64,000 nucleotides of DNA from the NCBI GenBank assembly GCA_965205995.1, contig OZ242200.1, forward strand, positions 4,526,001 to 4,590,000, read 5' to 3'. Source of the stretch: MPNO01 sp965205995 (GTDB taxonomy: Bacteria > Pseudomonadota > Alphaproteobacteria > MPNO01). The notes below the pieces were generated by a model. That model was not told the DNA's origin. It saw only the letters and a list, made by a program, of their open reading frames with translations, and ran no database searches. Shown here piece by piece: positions 8,235-16,884 of this stretch (position 1 is the first letter of the stretch; each line of letters begins with the position of its first letter). A program made the translations under genes and the position numbers.

Positions 8235-9551
8235 TCAGGCGCCGGAATTCGGATCGAAGGCCCTGGGCAGGTCCTGCCAGCAATCCTGGTAGTCGCGCTG
8301 GCGCGCCTCGGTGTCGATCGCGAACGCGGTGGGCCGGCAGACATAGCGGGTCTCGAACATGAACGCCAAGGTGTCGGCGAGATATTGCGGCGCGAGCTCG
8401 GCGGCGATCGCCCTGGCGTTGGCGTCCGAGTCCGGCCCGTGCGGCGCCATCGCGTTGTGCAGGCTCGCCCCGCCCGGCACGAAACCCTCTGCCTTGGCGT
8501 CGTACCGGCCGGCGACCAGCCCCATGAACTCGCTCATCGCGTTGCGGTGGAACCAGGGCGGGCGGAACGTGTCCTCGGCGACCAGCCAGCGCGGCGGAAA
8601 AATCACGAAATCCACGTTCGCGGTTCCCGGCAAATCCGACGGCGAGGTCAGCACGGTGTAGATCGACGGGTCGGGATGGTCGAAGCTCACCGTGCCGATC
8701 GCGTTGAAGGCGGCAAGATCGTATTTGTAGGGCACGTAGTTGCCGTGCCAGGCGACGACATCGAGCGGCGAGTGGCCGATCGGCGCGGCCCACAGATTGC
8801 CCTGGAACTTGGTGACGATCTCGAAGGCGCCCTCGCGGTCCTCGTAGCGCGCGACGGGGCTCTGGAAATCGCGCGGGTTGGCGAGGCCGTTGGCGCCGAT
8901 CGGCCCGCGCTCGGGCAGGCGGAACGCGCTGCCGTAGTTCTCGCAGACATAGCCCCGCGTCGGGCCGTCGGGAAGCTCGACCCGGAAGCGGATGCCGCGC
9001 TGGATGACCGCGATCTCGCCCGGCGCGGCCAGCATCGCGCCGAACTCGGTGGCGATCAGCAGCCGCCCCTGCTGCGGGACGATCAGCATCTCGCCGTCGG
9101 CATTGCAGAAAAACCGGTCTTCCATCGACCGGCCGGCGCAATAGACATGCGCCGCCATCCCGGTCTGCGCCGCGAGGTCGCCCGCCGCGGCGAGCGTGGT
9201 CAGCCCGTCGACGAAGTCGCATTCCTCCCCGGTCGGCGGCAGCGGGTCCCAGCGCATCTGGTCGGGCGGGCAGTCCGCCTCGGCGACCGGGGCGGTGCGC
9301 AGCAACCCGTTGTCGATCCGCGCATACCGGCCCTGGCGGACCGAGGGGCGGATGCGGTAGAGCCAGCTGCGCCGGTTGTAGTCCTGGGAAGCGGTGAAGG
9401 CGGTCCCGCTCAACTGCTCCGCATAGAGCCCGAACGGCACCTTCTGCGGCGAATTGCGCCCGACCGGGAGCGCGCCCGGGATCGCCTCGCTCTCGAACGC
9501 GTTGGCGAAGCCGGTCTGGTATTCAAGCGCGGTGGCGGCGAGCGTATCCAT
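8235..9551 (-). CDS. hmgA: Homogentisate 1,2-dioxygenase
   Basis: This Fe(II) enzyme of tyrosine/phenylalanine breakdown opens the ring of homogentisate to maleylacetoacetate in the cytoplasm. The 438-residue protein has the family's usual length and full collinearity (YQTGFANAFESEA at the N-terminus, HGNYVPYKYDL in the middle). The metal ligands expected from the human enzyme, His335, Glu341 and His371, fall at the same numbers here (FHRN, SEFMG, APHGPD). The ATG at 9551 is preceded by GAGGAAA. No maleylacetoacetate isomerase follows it directly; a FAH-family hydrolase is at 49.6 kb and a GST at 23.7 kb. The C-terminus ends just beside a dispersed repeat. Confidence 0.95.
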   Translation of the reverse strand: MDTLAATALEYQTGFANAFESEAIPGALPVGRNSPQKVPFGLYAEQLSGTAFTASQDYNRRSWLYRIRPSVRQGRYARIDNGLLRTAPVAEADCPPDQMRWDPLPPTGEECDFVDGLTTLAAAGDLAAQTGMAAHVYCAGRSMEDRFFCNADGEMLIVPQQGRLLIATEFGAMLAAPGEIAVIQRGIRFRVELPDGPTRGYVCENYGSAFRLPERGPIGANGLANPRDFQSPVARYEDREGAFEIVTKFQGNLWAAPIGHSPLDVVAWHGNYVPYKYDLAAFNAIGTVSFDHPDPSIYTVLTSPSDLPGTANVDFVIFPPRWLVAEDTFRPPWFHRNAMSEFMGLVAGRYDAKAEGFVPGGASLHNAMAPHGPDSDANARAIAAELAPQYLADTLAFMFETRYVCRPTAFAIDTEARQRDYQDCWQDLPRAFDPNSGA

Positions 9552-9592
9552 GATTTCCTCCGCGTCGGTCGAAGCGCATCGGAGCGCCCATT

Positions 9593-10381
9593 CTAGCCGA
9601 AATTGAGGCCGCCATCGGCCTCGAGAATCTGTCCGCTGATATAGGACGCCTCGTCCGAGCAGATGAACAGCATCGGCTTGGCGAGGTCTTCCAGCCGGGT
9701 CGAGCGCTTGACCACCTGCATATCGACGAATTTCCCGAACATCTCCGGCGGCACCGAGGGCCGAGGAATTCCGGTGTCGGTCACCCCCGGCCAGAACGTG
9801 TTGACGGTGATGTTCCACGCGCCGAGCTCGCGCGCCATCGACCGGGTCATGCCGATGACCGCCGATTTGGATGTGACGTAGTGGAGATAGTTGGGCGGGC
9901 CCGATTTCACCGTGCCCGAGGTGACGTTGACGATCCGCCCCCAGCCGGCGTCGCGCATCGCCGGCACCACCGCGCGGGCGCACAGGAAGGCGCCGGTGAT
10001 GTTGACGTCCATCGCGCTCTTCCACTCGTCGACCGGCAACTCCCAGAACGGCGCCATGGTGATCCTGGAGAACACCGCGGCGTTGTTGATCAGCACGTCG
10101 ATCCGCCCGAACGCGGCGAGCGCCGCCTCGGCCATCGCCCGGGAAGCGGATTCGCTCGCCACGTCGGTCGCCATGCCGAGCGCCCGCCCGCCTTTGGCCT
10201 CGATCTCCGCCTGGACCTCGGCCGCGTTGCCGCCGTCGATATCGGCGATCACCGGCACCGCCCCCTGGGCTGCGAAGTGGTGGGCGAAGCCGCGGCCGAT
10301 CCCCTGGCCGGCGCCGGTAATCACCACCACGCGATCCTTCAGGCTGTCATAGGTCGCGCTCTTGTCGACGACGATATCCAT
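9593..10381 (-). CDS. Short-chain dehydrogenase/reductase
   Basis: A classical SDR of 262 residues. The NAD(P)-binding motif TGAGQGIG spans residues 22-29, NNAA is near residue 99, and the catalytic set is Ser155, Tyr168 and Lys172 (YLHYVTSK). The C-terminus EADGGLNFG is typical. Start at 10381 because AGGAGGG lies 6 bases upstream; a longer frame exists. It lies 41 bases upstream of hmgA in the same orientation, so co-transcription is likely. An acidic residue (Asp48, IADID) at the end of beta-2 suggests NAD preference. Substrate unknown. Confidence 0.85.
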   Translation of the reverse strand: MDIVVDKSATYDSLKDRVVVITGAGQGIGRGFAHHFAAQGAVPVIADIDGGNAAEVQAEIEAKGGRALGMATDVASESASRAMAEAALAAFGRIDVLINNAAVFSRITMAPFWELPVDEWKSAMDVNITGAFLCARAVVPAMRDAGWGRIVNVTSGTVKSGPPNYLHYVTSKSAVIGMTRSMARELGAWNITVNTFWPGVTDTGIPRPSVPPEMFGKFVDMQVVKRSTRLEDLAKPMLFICSDEASYISGQILEADGGLNFG

Positions 10382-10480
10382 TCCGTTCCCTCCTGGGTCT
10401 CCGTTTCCCGCCAAGACTGCCGCATTTGACGGGCTGCGTTAATATGGGAGGATCGAACGCGGTCGAGGGAGGACGGGGCG

Positions 10481-11056
10481 ATGCTGCCGGCGATGCAGGA
10501 ATTCATCGAGAAGATGCGCGGTCTCTGCGCAGCGACCGGGGACGATGCCGAGCGTTTCGAGAAGGCGCGGCCCTATCTCCAGGAATTGCTGGAGGATCCG
10601 GTGCTCAGGGAACGCGCCGAGATCTGGCCCTCGCGCAACGATCCCGGGAAGGGCTATTACGAGAACCTGCTGTTCTACGAGGATCCCGATTACGGCTTCG
10701 TCCTCAACGCGCTGATCAAGGAGCCGGGCGAGGGCACCCCGGTCCACGACCACGGCGCCGCGTGGACCGTCTACGGCGTTCTCAAGGGCGGCGAGACCGT
10801 GCATCGCTACCGGCGGGTTCCGGGCGGGCAAGCGGACGCGCTCGAGATGGTCGGCGACCACAAGGTCTCGCCGGGCTATATCGACTTCGTGCCGCCGGGC
10901 GAGATTCACGCCGAATACAACGGCCCGTCGCGCACCGTCGGCATCATCCTGCGCAGCGCCAATGTCGGCACCAATCCGCAGACTTGGTACGATTTGGAGA
11001 CCGGCGAGCGGCTTACCCGGTTCGGCCCCGAACAGGTGCCCTACGCGCTGGACTGA
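10481..11056 (+). CDS. Cysteine-dioxygenase-like cupin protein
   Basis: A 191-residue small cupin of the CDO/thiol dioxygenase-like superfamily. The first cupin motif has His89 and His91 (TPVHDHGAAW) and the second has His143 (GEIHAEY), forming a plausible three-His Fe(II) site. The helical N-terminus (EFIEKMRGL) also matches this group. The ATG follows GGGAGGACGGGG. It is divergent from the SDR/hmgA pair across a 99-base intergenic region. Family members oxidise thiols such as cysteine or 3-mercaptopropionate; the actual substrate cannot be read from the sequence. Confidence 0.75.
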   Translation: MLPAMQEFIEKMRGLCAATGDDAERFEKARPYLQELLEDPVLRERAEIWPSRNDPGKGYYENLLFYEDPDYGFVLNALIKEPGEGTPVHDHGAAWTVYGVLKGGETVHRYRRVPGGQADALEMVGDHKVSPGYIDFVPPGEIHAEYNGPSRTVGIILRSANVGTNPQTWYDLETGERLTRFGPEQVPYALD

Positions 11057-11180
11057 GCCGGAAGGATACTTCGAAGGTCAAGCATTGGCGGGTTGCGAAA
11101 TTGTCCCTGCAATGCGAGGTTTGGAGAATCGACGCCTTCAGGAAGGCGTCCGAAACGGGAACAATCAGGAGGGGAACGAC

Positions 11181-12230
11181 ATGGCGAATACAGGGATGCG
11201 GATAGGGCGCGGGGTCATCCTCGCGGCCGCCGCCGTAGCAATCGGGTCGGGCAGCGCATCGGCCCAGATGTATGCGGGAAAGACGCTGAGGATCATCATC
11301 CCCTACGGGCCCGGCGGCACCTATGACAAATACGGCCAGACCTTCTCCGACCACCTCGGCCGGCACATTCCAGGCAATCCGACCATCATCGTCCAGCACA
11401 TGCCGGGGGCGGGCGGCTCCAAGGCGATGAACTGGTTCGCCAACGTGGCGCCGAAGGACAACGCCCACTTCATCGTTCCGCTCGACAACTCGGTCGTGAA
11501 CCAGCTCATGCGGCCCAAAAAGATGCGCTACGACGCGCGCAACTTCAATTGGGTCGGGTCCAGCAACCAGACCAACATGGTGATGGTGGCGCGCACCGAC
11601 ATCGGCGTGAACACCTGGGAGGACATGAAGACCGTCCAGATGATCTGCTCGACCAGCGGCAAGGGCTCCACCGGCTATCTCGTGCCGAAGCTCGCCGCGT
11701 CGCTGCTCGGCCTCAAGATGAAGATGGTGACCGGATACAAGGGCTCGTCGCGCAGCATCCTCGCGGTCGAGCAGGGCGAGACCAACTGCGCTTCCTTCAA
11801 TTGGCTCGCCTGGAGCTCCAAGGTCCCGCAATGGTTCAAGCCCGACCCGAAGACAGGCAAGGTTTTCGCCAAGGCGATGCTGCAGGTCGGCATCTTCCGC
11901 GATCCCGACCTGCCGGCCGACGTCCCGATGCTTGGCGATCTGGTGAAGGACAAGATGGACAAGGCGGCCGTCAACTTCATCGCGGTGGCCGGCATCCTCG
12001 GGCGCGGGCTCGCGATGACGCCCGGAGCTTCGGAAGAGGCGGTCAAGACCATACAGATGGCCTACGACAAGATGAACGCCGACAAGGGCTTCGCCACGGA
12101 CCTTCAAAGGCGGAGGCTGCGCCTGATGGCGTCGAGGGGCGTCGACATCCAGAAGGCCGTCGCGCAAGCCGTGAAGGACGCCTCGCCCGAGGTCGTCGCG
12201 CACGCACGGCGCCTGATCTACGAGATGTAG
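11181..12230 (+). CDS. Tripartite tricarboxylate transporter (TctC/Bug) family substrate-binding protein
   Basis: The 349-residue periplasmic protein has a signal peptide of 28 residues (cleavage ASA-Q) and the family opening KTLRIIIPYGPGG followed by TYDKYGQ. AGGAGGGG precedes the ATG at 11181. Members bind carboxylates and usually work with TctA/TctB membrane proteins, but no such genes are nearby, as for many orphan Bug proteins. It follows the cupin by 124 bases, and a strong rho-independent terminator sits just after it. Confidence 0.88.
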   Translation: MANTGMRIGRGVILAAAAVAIGSGSASAQMYAGKTLRIIIPYGPGGTYDKYGQTFSDHLGRHIPGNPTIIVQHMPGAGGSKAMNWFANVAPKDNAHFIVPLDNSVVNQLMRPKKMRYDARNFNWVGSSNQTNMVMVARTDIGVNTWEDMKTVQMICSTSGKGSTGYLVPKLAASLLGLKMKMVTGYKGSSRSILAVEQGETNCASFNWLAWSSKVPQWFKPDPKTGKVFAKAMLQVGIFRDPDLPADVPMLGDLVKDKMDKAAVNFIAVAGILGRGLAMTPGASEEAVKTIQMAYDKMNADKGFATDLQRRRLRLMASRGVDIQKAVAQAVKDASPEVVAHARRLIYEM

Positions 12231-12252
12231 CGCCTGGCGCCGATCGCACGGG

Positions 12253-12290
12253 AAGGGCCGGCGCGGCTTCGCGGCCGGCCCTTTCTATTT
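12253..12290 (+). terminator. Rho-independent terminator after the Bug protein gene
   Basis: A perfect 10-bp GC-rich stem (aagggccggc with gccggccctt, 12253-12262 and 12274-12283) closes an 11-base loop and is followed by the T-rich stretch tctattt. It starts 22 bases after the stop codon of the upstream gene. Confidence 0.85.
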
Positions 12291-12319
12291 CTTGCGCGCG
12301 TCCTGGCCCGGCGGCCCTT

Positions 12320-12360
12320 CGATACGCCCCGGATCAAGTCCGGGGCTATTCAGGGTGAGG
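12320..12360. repeat. Dispersed repeat overlapping the 3' end of the molybdenum hydroxylase gene
   Basis: The sequence ccggatcaagtccggggcta followed by t/ctcagg.tgagg matches the repeat at 8127-8160. The stop codon (12350-12352) and last codons of the large-subunit gene read through it, so the repeat supplies the C-terminal residues. Confidence 0.7.
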
Positions 12361-14728
12361 GGTTTTTCTGCACCTCATCGAACGCGGCGCGGACGTCCTG
12401 CCAGCGTATCGGCAGCGTGTTGAACTCGACGCCGAAGGGTTTGAGCGCATCGGTGACCGCGTTGGCGATCACCACCGGGGGGGCGATCGCCCCGCCTTCG
12501 CCGAGGCCCTTCACCCCGAGCGGGTTGAGCGGGGACGGGGTTTCCATGTGGATGACGGTGATCGGCGGCGTCTCGGCCGACGTCGGCAGCAAATAGTCGG
12601 CGAAGCTGCCGGTGAGCAACTGGCCGGTCTCGTCGTATTCGATCGATTCGTAGAGCGCGCCGCCCAGCCCCTGCACCAGCCCGCCCTTGACCTGGCCGTC
12701 GGCGAGCCCCGGATTGACCAGCCGGCCGGCGTCGTGGACCTCGACATAGCGCTCGATCCTGACCCTCCCGGTGTCGGGCTCGATCTCGACGATGGCGGCG
12801 TTGGACGCATAGGCCCAGGTGACGGTCGGCGGCTCGTAATAGGAGGTCGCCTCGAGCCCGGCCTCGCTTCCCGCGGGACGGCGCGACAGCCAGCCGGGCG
12901 CCGCCGCCGCCGCGATTTCGCGCAAGCTCACCGACATCTCCGGCACGCCCTTGACCGTGACCTTGCCGTCGCGCAGTTCCAGATCGTCCTCGCTCGCCTC
13001 CAGCAGATGGGCGGCGACCGCCAGCACCTTCGCCTTCACCTTGTCGCTGGCATCGCCGATCGCCATCGACGAGGTCACCGTCGAGCGGCTGGCGATCGAG
13101 CCGTAGCCCATGGTCAGGGTGGAGGTATCGGCGAGCAGCACGATCACGTCCTCGATCGGCACCCGCCAGGCATCCGCCGTCACCTGGGCGAACACCGTCT
13201 CATGCCCCTGGCCGATCGGGCAGGCCCCGGTGGCGACCACGATCTTGCCGCTGGCGTCGACCTTGACGGTCGCGCCCTCGAACGGGCCGACGCCGGTCCC
13301 CTCGGTGTAGCAGCCGAGCCCGAGGCCGAGATGCCGGCCCTCGGCGCGCGCCTTCTCCTGGCGTTCGCGGAAGGCGTCGATCCCGCCGATCTCCGCGATG
13401 GCGCGGCGCAGCGATTCGGGGTAGTCGCCGCTGTCATAGGTCATCGGCACGCCGTCGCGATAGGGAAGCCCGACCGCATACGGCATCCGTTCCGGGCCGA
13501 TCATGTTGCGCAGCCGCACCTCGGCGGGCTCCATGCCCAGCGTATCGGCGACGATGTCCATCAGCCGCTCGGTGACCTGGGCCGCTTCCGGCCGGCCGGC
13601 GCCGCGATAGGGCGCGTTGGGCGTCTTGTTGGTGATGACGACCGTGGTCGAGCCGGCGAAGTTCTCGATGCGGTAGGGCCCGAGCAGATGCGCCGTCGTG
13701 TTGTAGGCGACCCCCGCCCCGACCGGCGAGTAGGCACCGGAATCGACGATGAACCGGTCGCGGTAGGCGAGGATGCGGCCGTCTGCGTCGAAGCCGATCT
13801 CGGCGTCGTGGATGTTGTCGCGCGAGTGGGCGGCATTCAGGATGTGCTCGTGGCGGTCCTCGATCCAGCGCACCGGCCGGCCGAGGCGGCGGGCGAGCCA
13901 GGGGATTATCAAATCCTCCGGGTAGACATGCCCCTTGCCGCCGAACCCGCCGCCGACATCGGGGGCGAGGACGCGGATCTTCTCCTCCGCCATGCCGAGG
14001 GCGGAGGCGAGCTCCTTGCGCACCCAGTGGACCACCTGGGTCGAGGACCAGACGGTGAGCGAGTCCGTCCGCCGGTCGTATTCCGCGGCGACGCCCCGGC
14101 ATTCGAGCGGCATCGCGGCATAGCGATGGTGCCGGAACCGGCGCCCGACGCGATGCGGCGCGGCCGCCATGGCCCCGGCGACGTCGCCCTTCTCGACATG
14201 GAGCTCGGCGACCGCGTTGGTGCCGATATCGGGATGGACGATCGCGGAACCCGGCGCGGTCGCCGCTTCCGGGTCCACCACCGCCGGCAAGGGCTCGAAC
14301 TCGGCGTCGATCGCCTCGATCGCGTCCTCCGCCATGTAGCGGTCATCGGCGCAGACCACGGCGAAGGCCTCGCCGACATAGCGCACCCTGTCGCCGGCCA
14401 TCAGGTTCTGCGGCGGCAGGGTAATCCTGTGCTCGACCCGTTCCGCCCAGCCCTTCGGCGCGGTGACCTGCATGCCGCCGATGGGGGGAAGCTCGCGCGC
14501 GAGCGCCGCCCCGTCGATCGCGAACGCCACCCCCGGCTCGGCGGCGGCCCGGGCGAGATCGATGGAAGCGATCCGGGCATGGGCGAACTGGCTCCGCGCG
14601 AACGCCGCGTGGACCATCCCCGGCAGGACCAGATCCGCCACATAGGCGCCCTGGCCCAGCAGCAGGCGCCTGTCCTCGCGCCGCGGGACCGAGCGTCCGA
14701 TATAGCCGTCGGGAGAAATGGCGGTCAT
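12350..14728 (-). CDS. Molybdenum hydroxylase large subunit (CoxL/XdhB-type, not form I CO dehydrogenase)
   Basis: A 792-residue Mo-MCD-binding subunit. The substrate-proximal loop reads PYRGAGRPE (373-381), not the AYRCSFR of true CO dehydrogenase, so this is a form II or other hydroxylase with an unknown organic substrate. GGGFGGK (259-265) and a C-terminal KGLGEGGAI segment with the likely catalytic Glu are present. Its ATG overlaps the TGA of the Fe-S subunit gene (ATGA). It is the last gene of a minus-strand operon that begins with a transporter. The final residues are encoded by a dispersed repeat. Assembly probably uses the maturation genes at 60-64 kb. Confidence 0.9.
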   Translation of the reverse strand: MTAISPDGYIGRSVPRREDRRLLLGQGAYVADLVLPGMVHAAFARSQFAHARIASIDLARAAAEPGVAFAIDGAALARELPPIGGMQVTAPKGWAERVEHRITLPPQNLMAGDRVRYVGEAFAVVCADDRYMAEDAIEAIDAEFEPLPAVVDPEAATAPGSAIVHPDIGTNAVAELHVEKGDVAGAMAAAPHRVGRRFRHHRYAAMPLECRGVAAEYDRRTDSLTVWSSTQVVHWVRKELASALGMAEEKIRVLAPDVGGGFGGKGHVYPEDLIIPWLARRLGRPVRWIEDRHEHILNAAHSRDNIHDAEIGFDADGRILAYRDRFIVDSGAYSPVGAGVAYNTTAHLLGPYRIENFAGSTTVVITNKTPNAPYRGAGRPEAAQVTERLMDIVADTLGMEPAEVRLRNMIGPERMPYAVGLPYRDGVPMTYDSGDYPESLRRAIAEIGGIDAFRERQEKARAEGRHLGLGLGCYTEGTGVGPFEGATVKVDASGKIVVATGACPIGQGHETVFAQVTADAWRVPIEDVIVLLADTSTLTMGYGSIASRSTVTSSMAIGDASDKVKAKVLAVAAHLLEASEDDLELRDGKVTVKGVPEMSVSLREIAAAAAPGWLSRRPAGSEAGLEATSYYEPPTVTWAYASNAAIVEIEPDTGRVRIERYVEVHDAGRLVNPGLADGQVKGGLVQGLGGALYESIEYDETGQLLTGSFADYLLPTSAETPPITVIHMETPSPLNPLGVKGLGEGGAIAPPVVIANAVTDALKPFGVEFNTLPIRWQDVRAAFDEVQKNPSP

Positions 14729-15201
14729 GCTTCGCCTCCGCTGGCGTATTCGGCGATCGCATGCACGATGCCCTCATAGCCGGTGCAGCGGCAGAGCACC
14801 GCGGCCATCCCCGAACGGATCTCGGCCTCGGTCATGTTCGGCCGATGCCGCACCAGGTCGAGCGCCGTCATCAGCATGCCCGGCGTGCAGAACCCGCATT
14901 GCAGCGCGCGGTGCTTGGAAAAGAGCTCCTGCAACCGGTGCAGGGTGTCGCCGTCGGCGAGCCCTTCGATCGTCGCGATCTCGGCTCCGTCGGCCTGGAC
15001 CGCGAACATCAGGCAGGACCGCGCCGCCTCGCCGTCGACATGGACGGTGCAGGCGCCGCAGATCCCGTGCTCGCAGCCGACATGGGTGCCGGTGAGGCCG
15101 AGCGTCTCGCGCAGGAAGTCGCTCAGCAGCATGCGCGGCTCGGCCTCGCCCGTCCGCGTCTCCCCGTTGACCGTCACGGCGATGCTTCGCTTCGCGCTCA
15201 T
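14725..15201 (-). CDS. Molybdenum hydroxylase 2Fe-2S small subunit (CoxS-like)
   Basis: A 158-residue electron-transfer subunit. The plant-ferredoxin-type cluster is held by Cys43, Cys48, Cys51 and Cys63 (GCEHGICGAC...C). The second, all-helical cluster domain has Cys102, Cys105, Cys137 and Cys139 (CGFCTPG and CRCTGY). Length and motif spacing are normal for the family. It overlaps the medium subunit gene upstream and the large subunit gene downstream by 4 bases each, indicating translational coupling. Confidence 0.95.
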   Translation of the reverse strand: MSAKRSIAVTVNGETRTGEAEPRMLLSDFLRETLGLTGTHVGCEHGICGACTVHVDGEAARSCLMFAVQADGAEIATIEGLADGDTLHRLQELFSKHRALQCGFCTPGMLMTALDLVRHRPNMTEAEIRSGMAAVLCRCTGYEGIVHAIAEYASGGEA

Positions 15202-16070
15202 GCGCTGCCTCCCGCCCGGGCGTGGGCGCTTTGCAGCGCGCGCCGGGTCATCGCGGCGGCGAGCTGTCGGCGATAGGCCGCGCTCGCGTGGACGTCGCTA
15301 TGCGGGTCGCACGAGGACGCGACCGCCGCGGCGGCGGCCTCCATCGCCGCCGGCTCGCAGGCGCTGTCGAGGACGATCTCCTCGGCGTCGCGGAACCGCA
15401 TCGGGGCCGGGCCGATGCCGCAGGCGGCGATCCTGGCATCCCGCACCCGCCCGTTCGCCATGACGATCTGCGCGGCGACGCCGGCGAGCGCGAAATCGCC
15501 GTCGCGGCGGCTGATTTCGGCGAAGGCCCCGCCGGCGCCGTCCGGGATCTTCGGGATCTCGACCGCGATCAGCATCTCGTCCGGTTCCAGCGAAGTGGTC
15601 ATCACGTCGACGAAGAAGCCCGCCGCGGCGACCCGGCGCTCGCCCCTTCGCGAGCGGCAGACCATGGTCGCCTCCAGCGCGGCGGCGACCGCGGGGTCCT
15701 CCGCCGCCGGATCGGCGTTGGCGATGCTGCCGCCGATGGTCCCGCGGGTGCGGATCGGCAGATGGGCGACATACCGGGTCGCCTCGTGCAGCAGCGGCGC
15801 CGCGCGCGCGACGGTCGGCGAAACCTCGATCTCGCGCTGGCGGGTCATCGCGCCGATGACCAGGCGGTCGCCGTTGTCGACGATCCCGGCGAGTTGCGGC
15901 ACCCGGTTGATGTCGATCAGCATTTGCGGCCGGGCGAGGCGGAAATTGAGCGCCGGCACCAGGCTCTGCCCGCCGGCGAGCAGCCGGGCGTCGGGTCCGC
16001 TGTCGGCCAGCAGGTCGAGGGCCTCGTCGAGGCTCTCGGGCGCGTGGTAGTCGAAGCGCGGCGGTTTCAA
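15198..16070 (-). CDS. Molybdenum hydroxylase FAD-binding medium subunit (CoxM-like)
   Basis: A 290-residue FAD subunit with the two flavin-binding motifs AGGQS (32-36) and TIGGSIAN (111-118) and a CO_deh_flav_C-type C-terminal domain. It passes electrons from the 2Fe-2S subunit to an acceptor. The best start is a TTG at 16070 (LKPPRFDYHAP), 13 bases after the permease gene stop; no ATG fits. The gene order medium-small-large after an ABC transporter suggests that the imported compound is the hydroxylase substrate. Confidence 0.93.
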   Translation of the reverse strand: MKPPRFDYHAPESLDEALDLLADSGPDARLLAGGQSLVPALNFRLARPQMLIDINRVPQLAGIVDNGDRLVIGAMTRQREIEVSPTVARAAPLLHEATRYVAHLPIRTRGTIGGSIANADPAAEDPAVAAALEATMVCRSRRGERRVAAAGFFVDVMTTSLEPDEMLIAVEIPKIPDGAGGAFAEISRRDGDFALAGVAAQIVMANGRVRDARIAACGIGPAPMRFRDAEEIVLDSACEPAAMEAAAAAVASSCDPHSDVHASAAYRRQLAAAMTRRALQSAHARAGGSA

Positions 16071-16083
16071 GAGGCGGTTCCCG

Positions 16084-16881
16084 TCAAAGCTTCTGGCCGA
16101 CGTCCCAGCGGATCACCAGCTTCTCCAGAAGCACGATCGACGCATACAGGATCACGCCGACGACACTGAGCACGAAGATCGCCGCCATCAGCATCGGCGT
16201 GTCCACATTTCCTTCCGAGAAGACGATCAAATAGCCGAGCCCCTCCTGCGCGGTCACGAACTCGGCGACGATGATGCCGATCACCGCGAAGGTGATGCCG
16301 ATCTTCAGCCCCGAGAAGATATAGGGCAGCGCCGTCGGGAACTCGATTTTGGAGAAGATGGTCCAGCGGGACGCGCTGAACGAGCGCGCCATGCGGATCA
16401 TCACCGGGTCGGTGCTCTGGATGCCGGCGAAGGTGTTGACCACCATCGGGAAGAAGGCGATCACGAAGGCGAGCAGCACCCGCGACGTCGTTCCCAGCCC
16501 GAACCAGACGATGAAGAGCGGGGCAAGCGCCACCTTCGGCACCACCTGGAAGGCGATCACCAGCGGATAGACCCCGGTGCGGAACAGCCGCGAGAAGGCG
16601 ATCGCCATGCCGAGCCCGACGCCCACGGCGACGGCGAGCAGGAAGCCGTAAATGCATTGCAGCGCCGTCGGCCAGGTATGTTGCAGCAGGAGGACGCGGT
16701 GCTCCACCAGGGTGTCGAAAATGCGGGTCGGCGTCGGCAGGATCGCCTCGGGGATCTTCAGCACCACGACGATCACCTGCCAGAGGACCAGGATCGCGAT
16801 CGAAATGACCGCGGCCGGGGCGAGGTTGACCACCTGGGCCGCGATCTGGGCCGCGATGCCGTTCTCGTCCGCTCGTGCCAT
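16084..16881 (-). CDS. ABC transporter permease (SsuC/TauC type)
   Basis: A 265-residue inner-membrane protein with about six hydrophobic segments and the BPD_transp_1 fold. The EAA-like loop reads MARSFSASRWTIFSKIEFP, where the ATPase docks. It belongs to the nitrate/sulfonate/taurine group. It pairs with the ATPase just upstream (3 bases apart) and the binding protein at 17739. The substrate is inferred to be an organic molecule consumed by the adjacent molybdenum hydroxylase. Confidence 0.9.
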   Translation of the reverse strand: MARADENGIAAQIAAQVVNLAPAAVISIAILVLWQVIVVVLKIPEAILPTPTRIFDTLVEHRVLLLQHTWPTALQCIYGFLLAVAVGVGLGMAIAFSRLFRTGVYPLVIAFQVVPKVALAPLFIVWFGLGTTSRVLLAFVIAFFPMVVNTFAGIQSTDPVMIRMARSFSASRWTIFSKIEFPTALPYIFSGLKIGITFAVIGIIVAEFVTAQEGLGYLIVFSEGNVDTPMLMAAIFVLSVVGVILYASIVLLEKLVIRWDVGQKL

Positions 16882-16884
16882 GGC

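Noticed and set aside
8235..10025. A single 596-residue frame covering hmgA and part of the SDR region
   Set aside because: Homogentisate dioxygenase homology starts at the ATG at 9551 with a ribosome site. The upstream extension is antisense-like sequence overlapping the SDR gene in another frame.
12548..14779. Very long plus-strand open frame opposite the molybdenum hydroxylase gene
   Set aside because: His/Arg/Asp/Gly-rich translation typical of the complement of high-GC coding sequence. The minus-strand gene has full family motifs.
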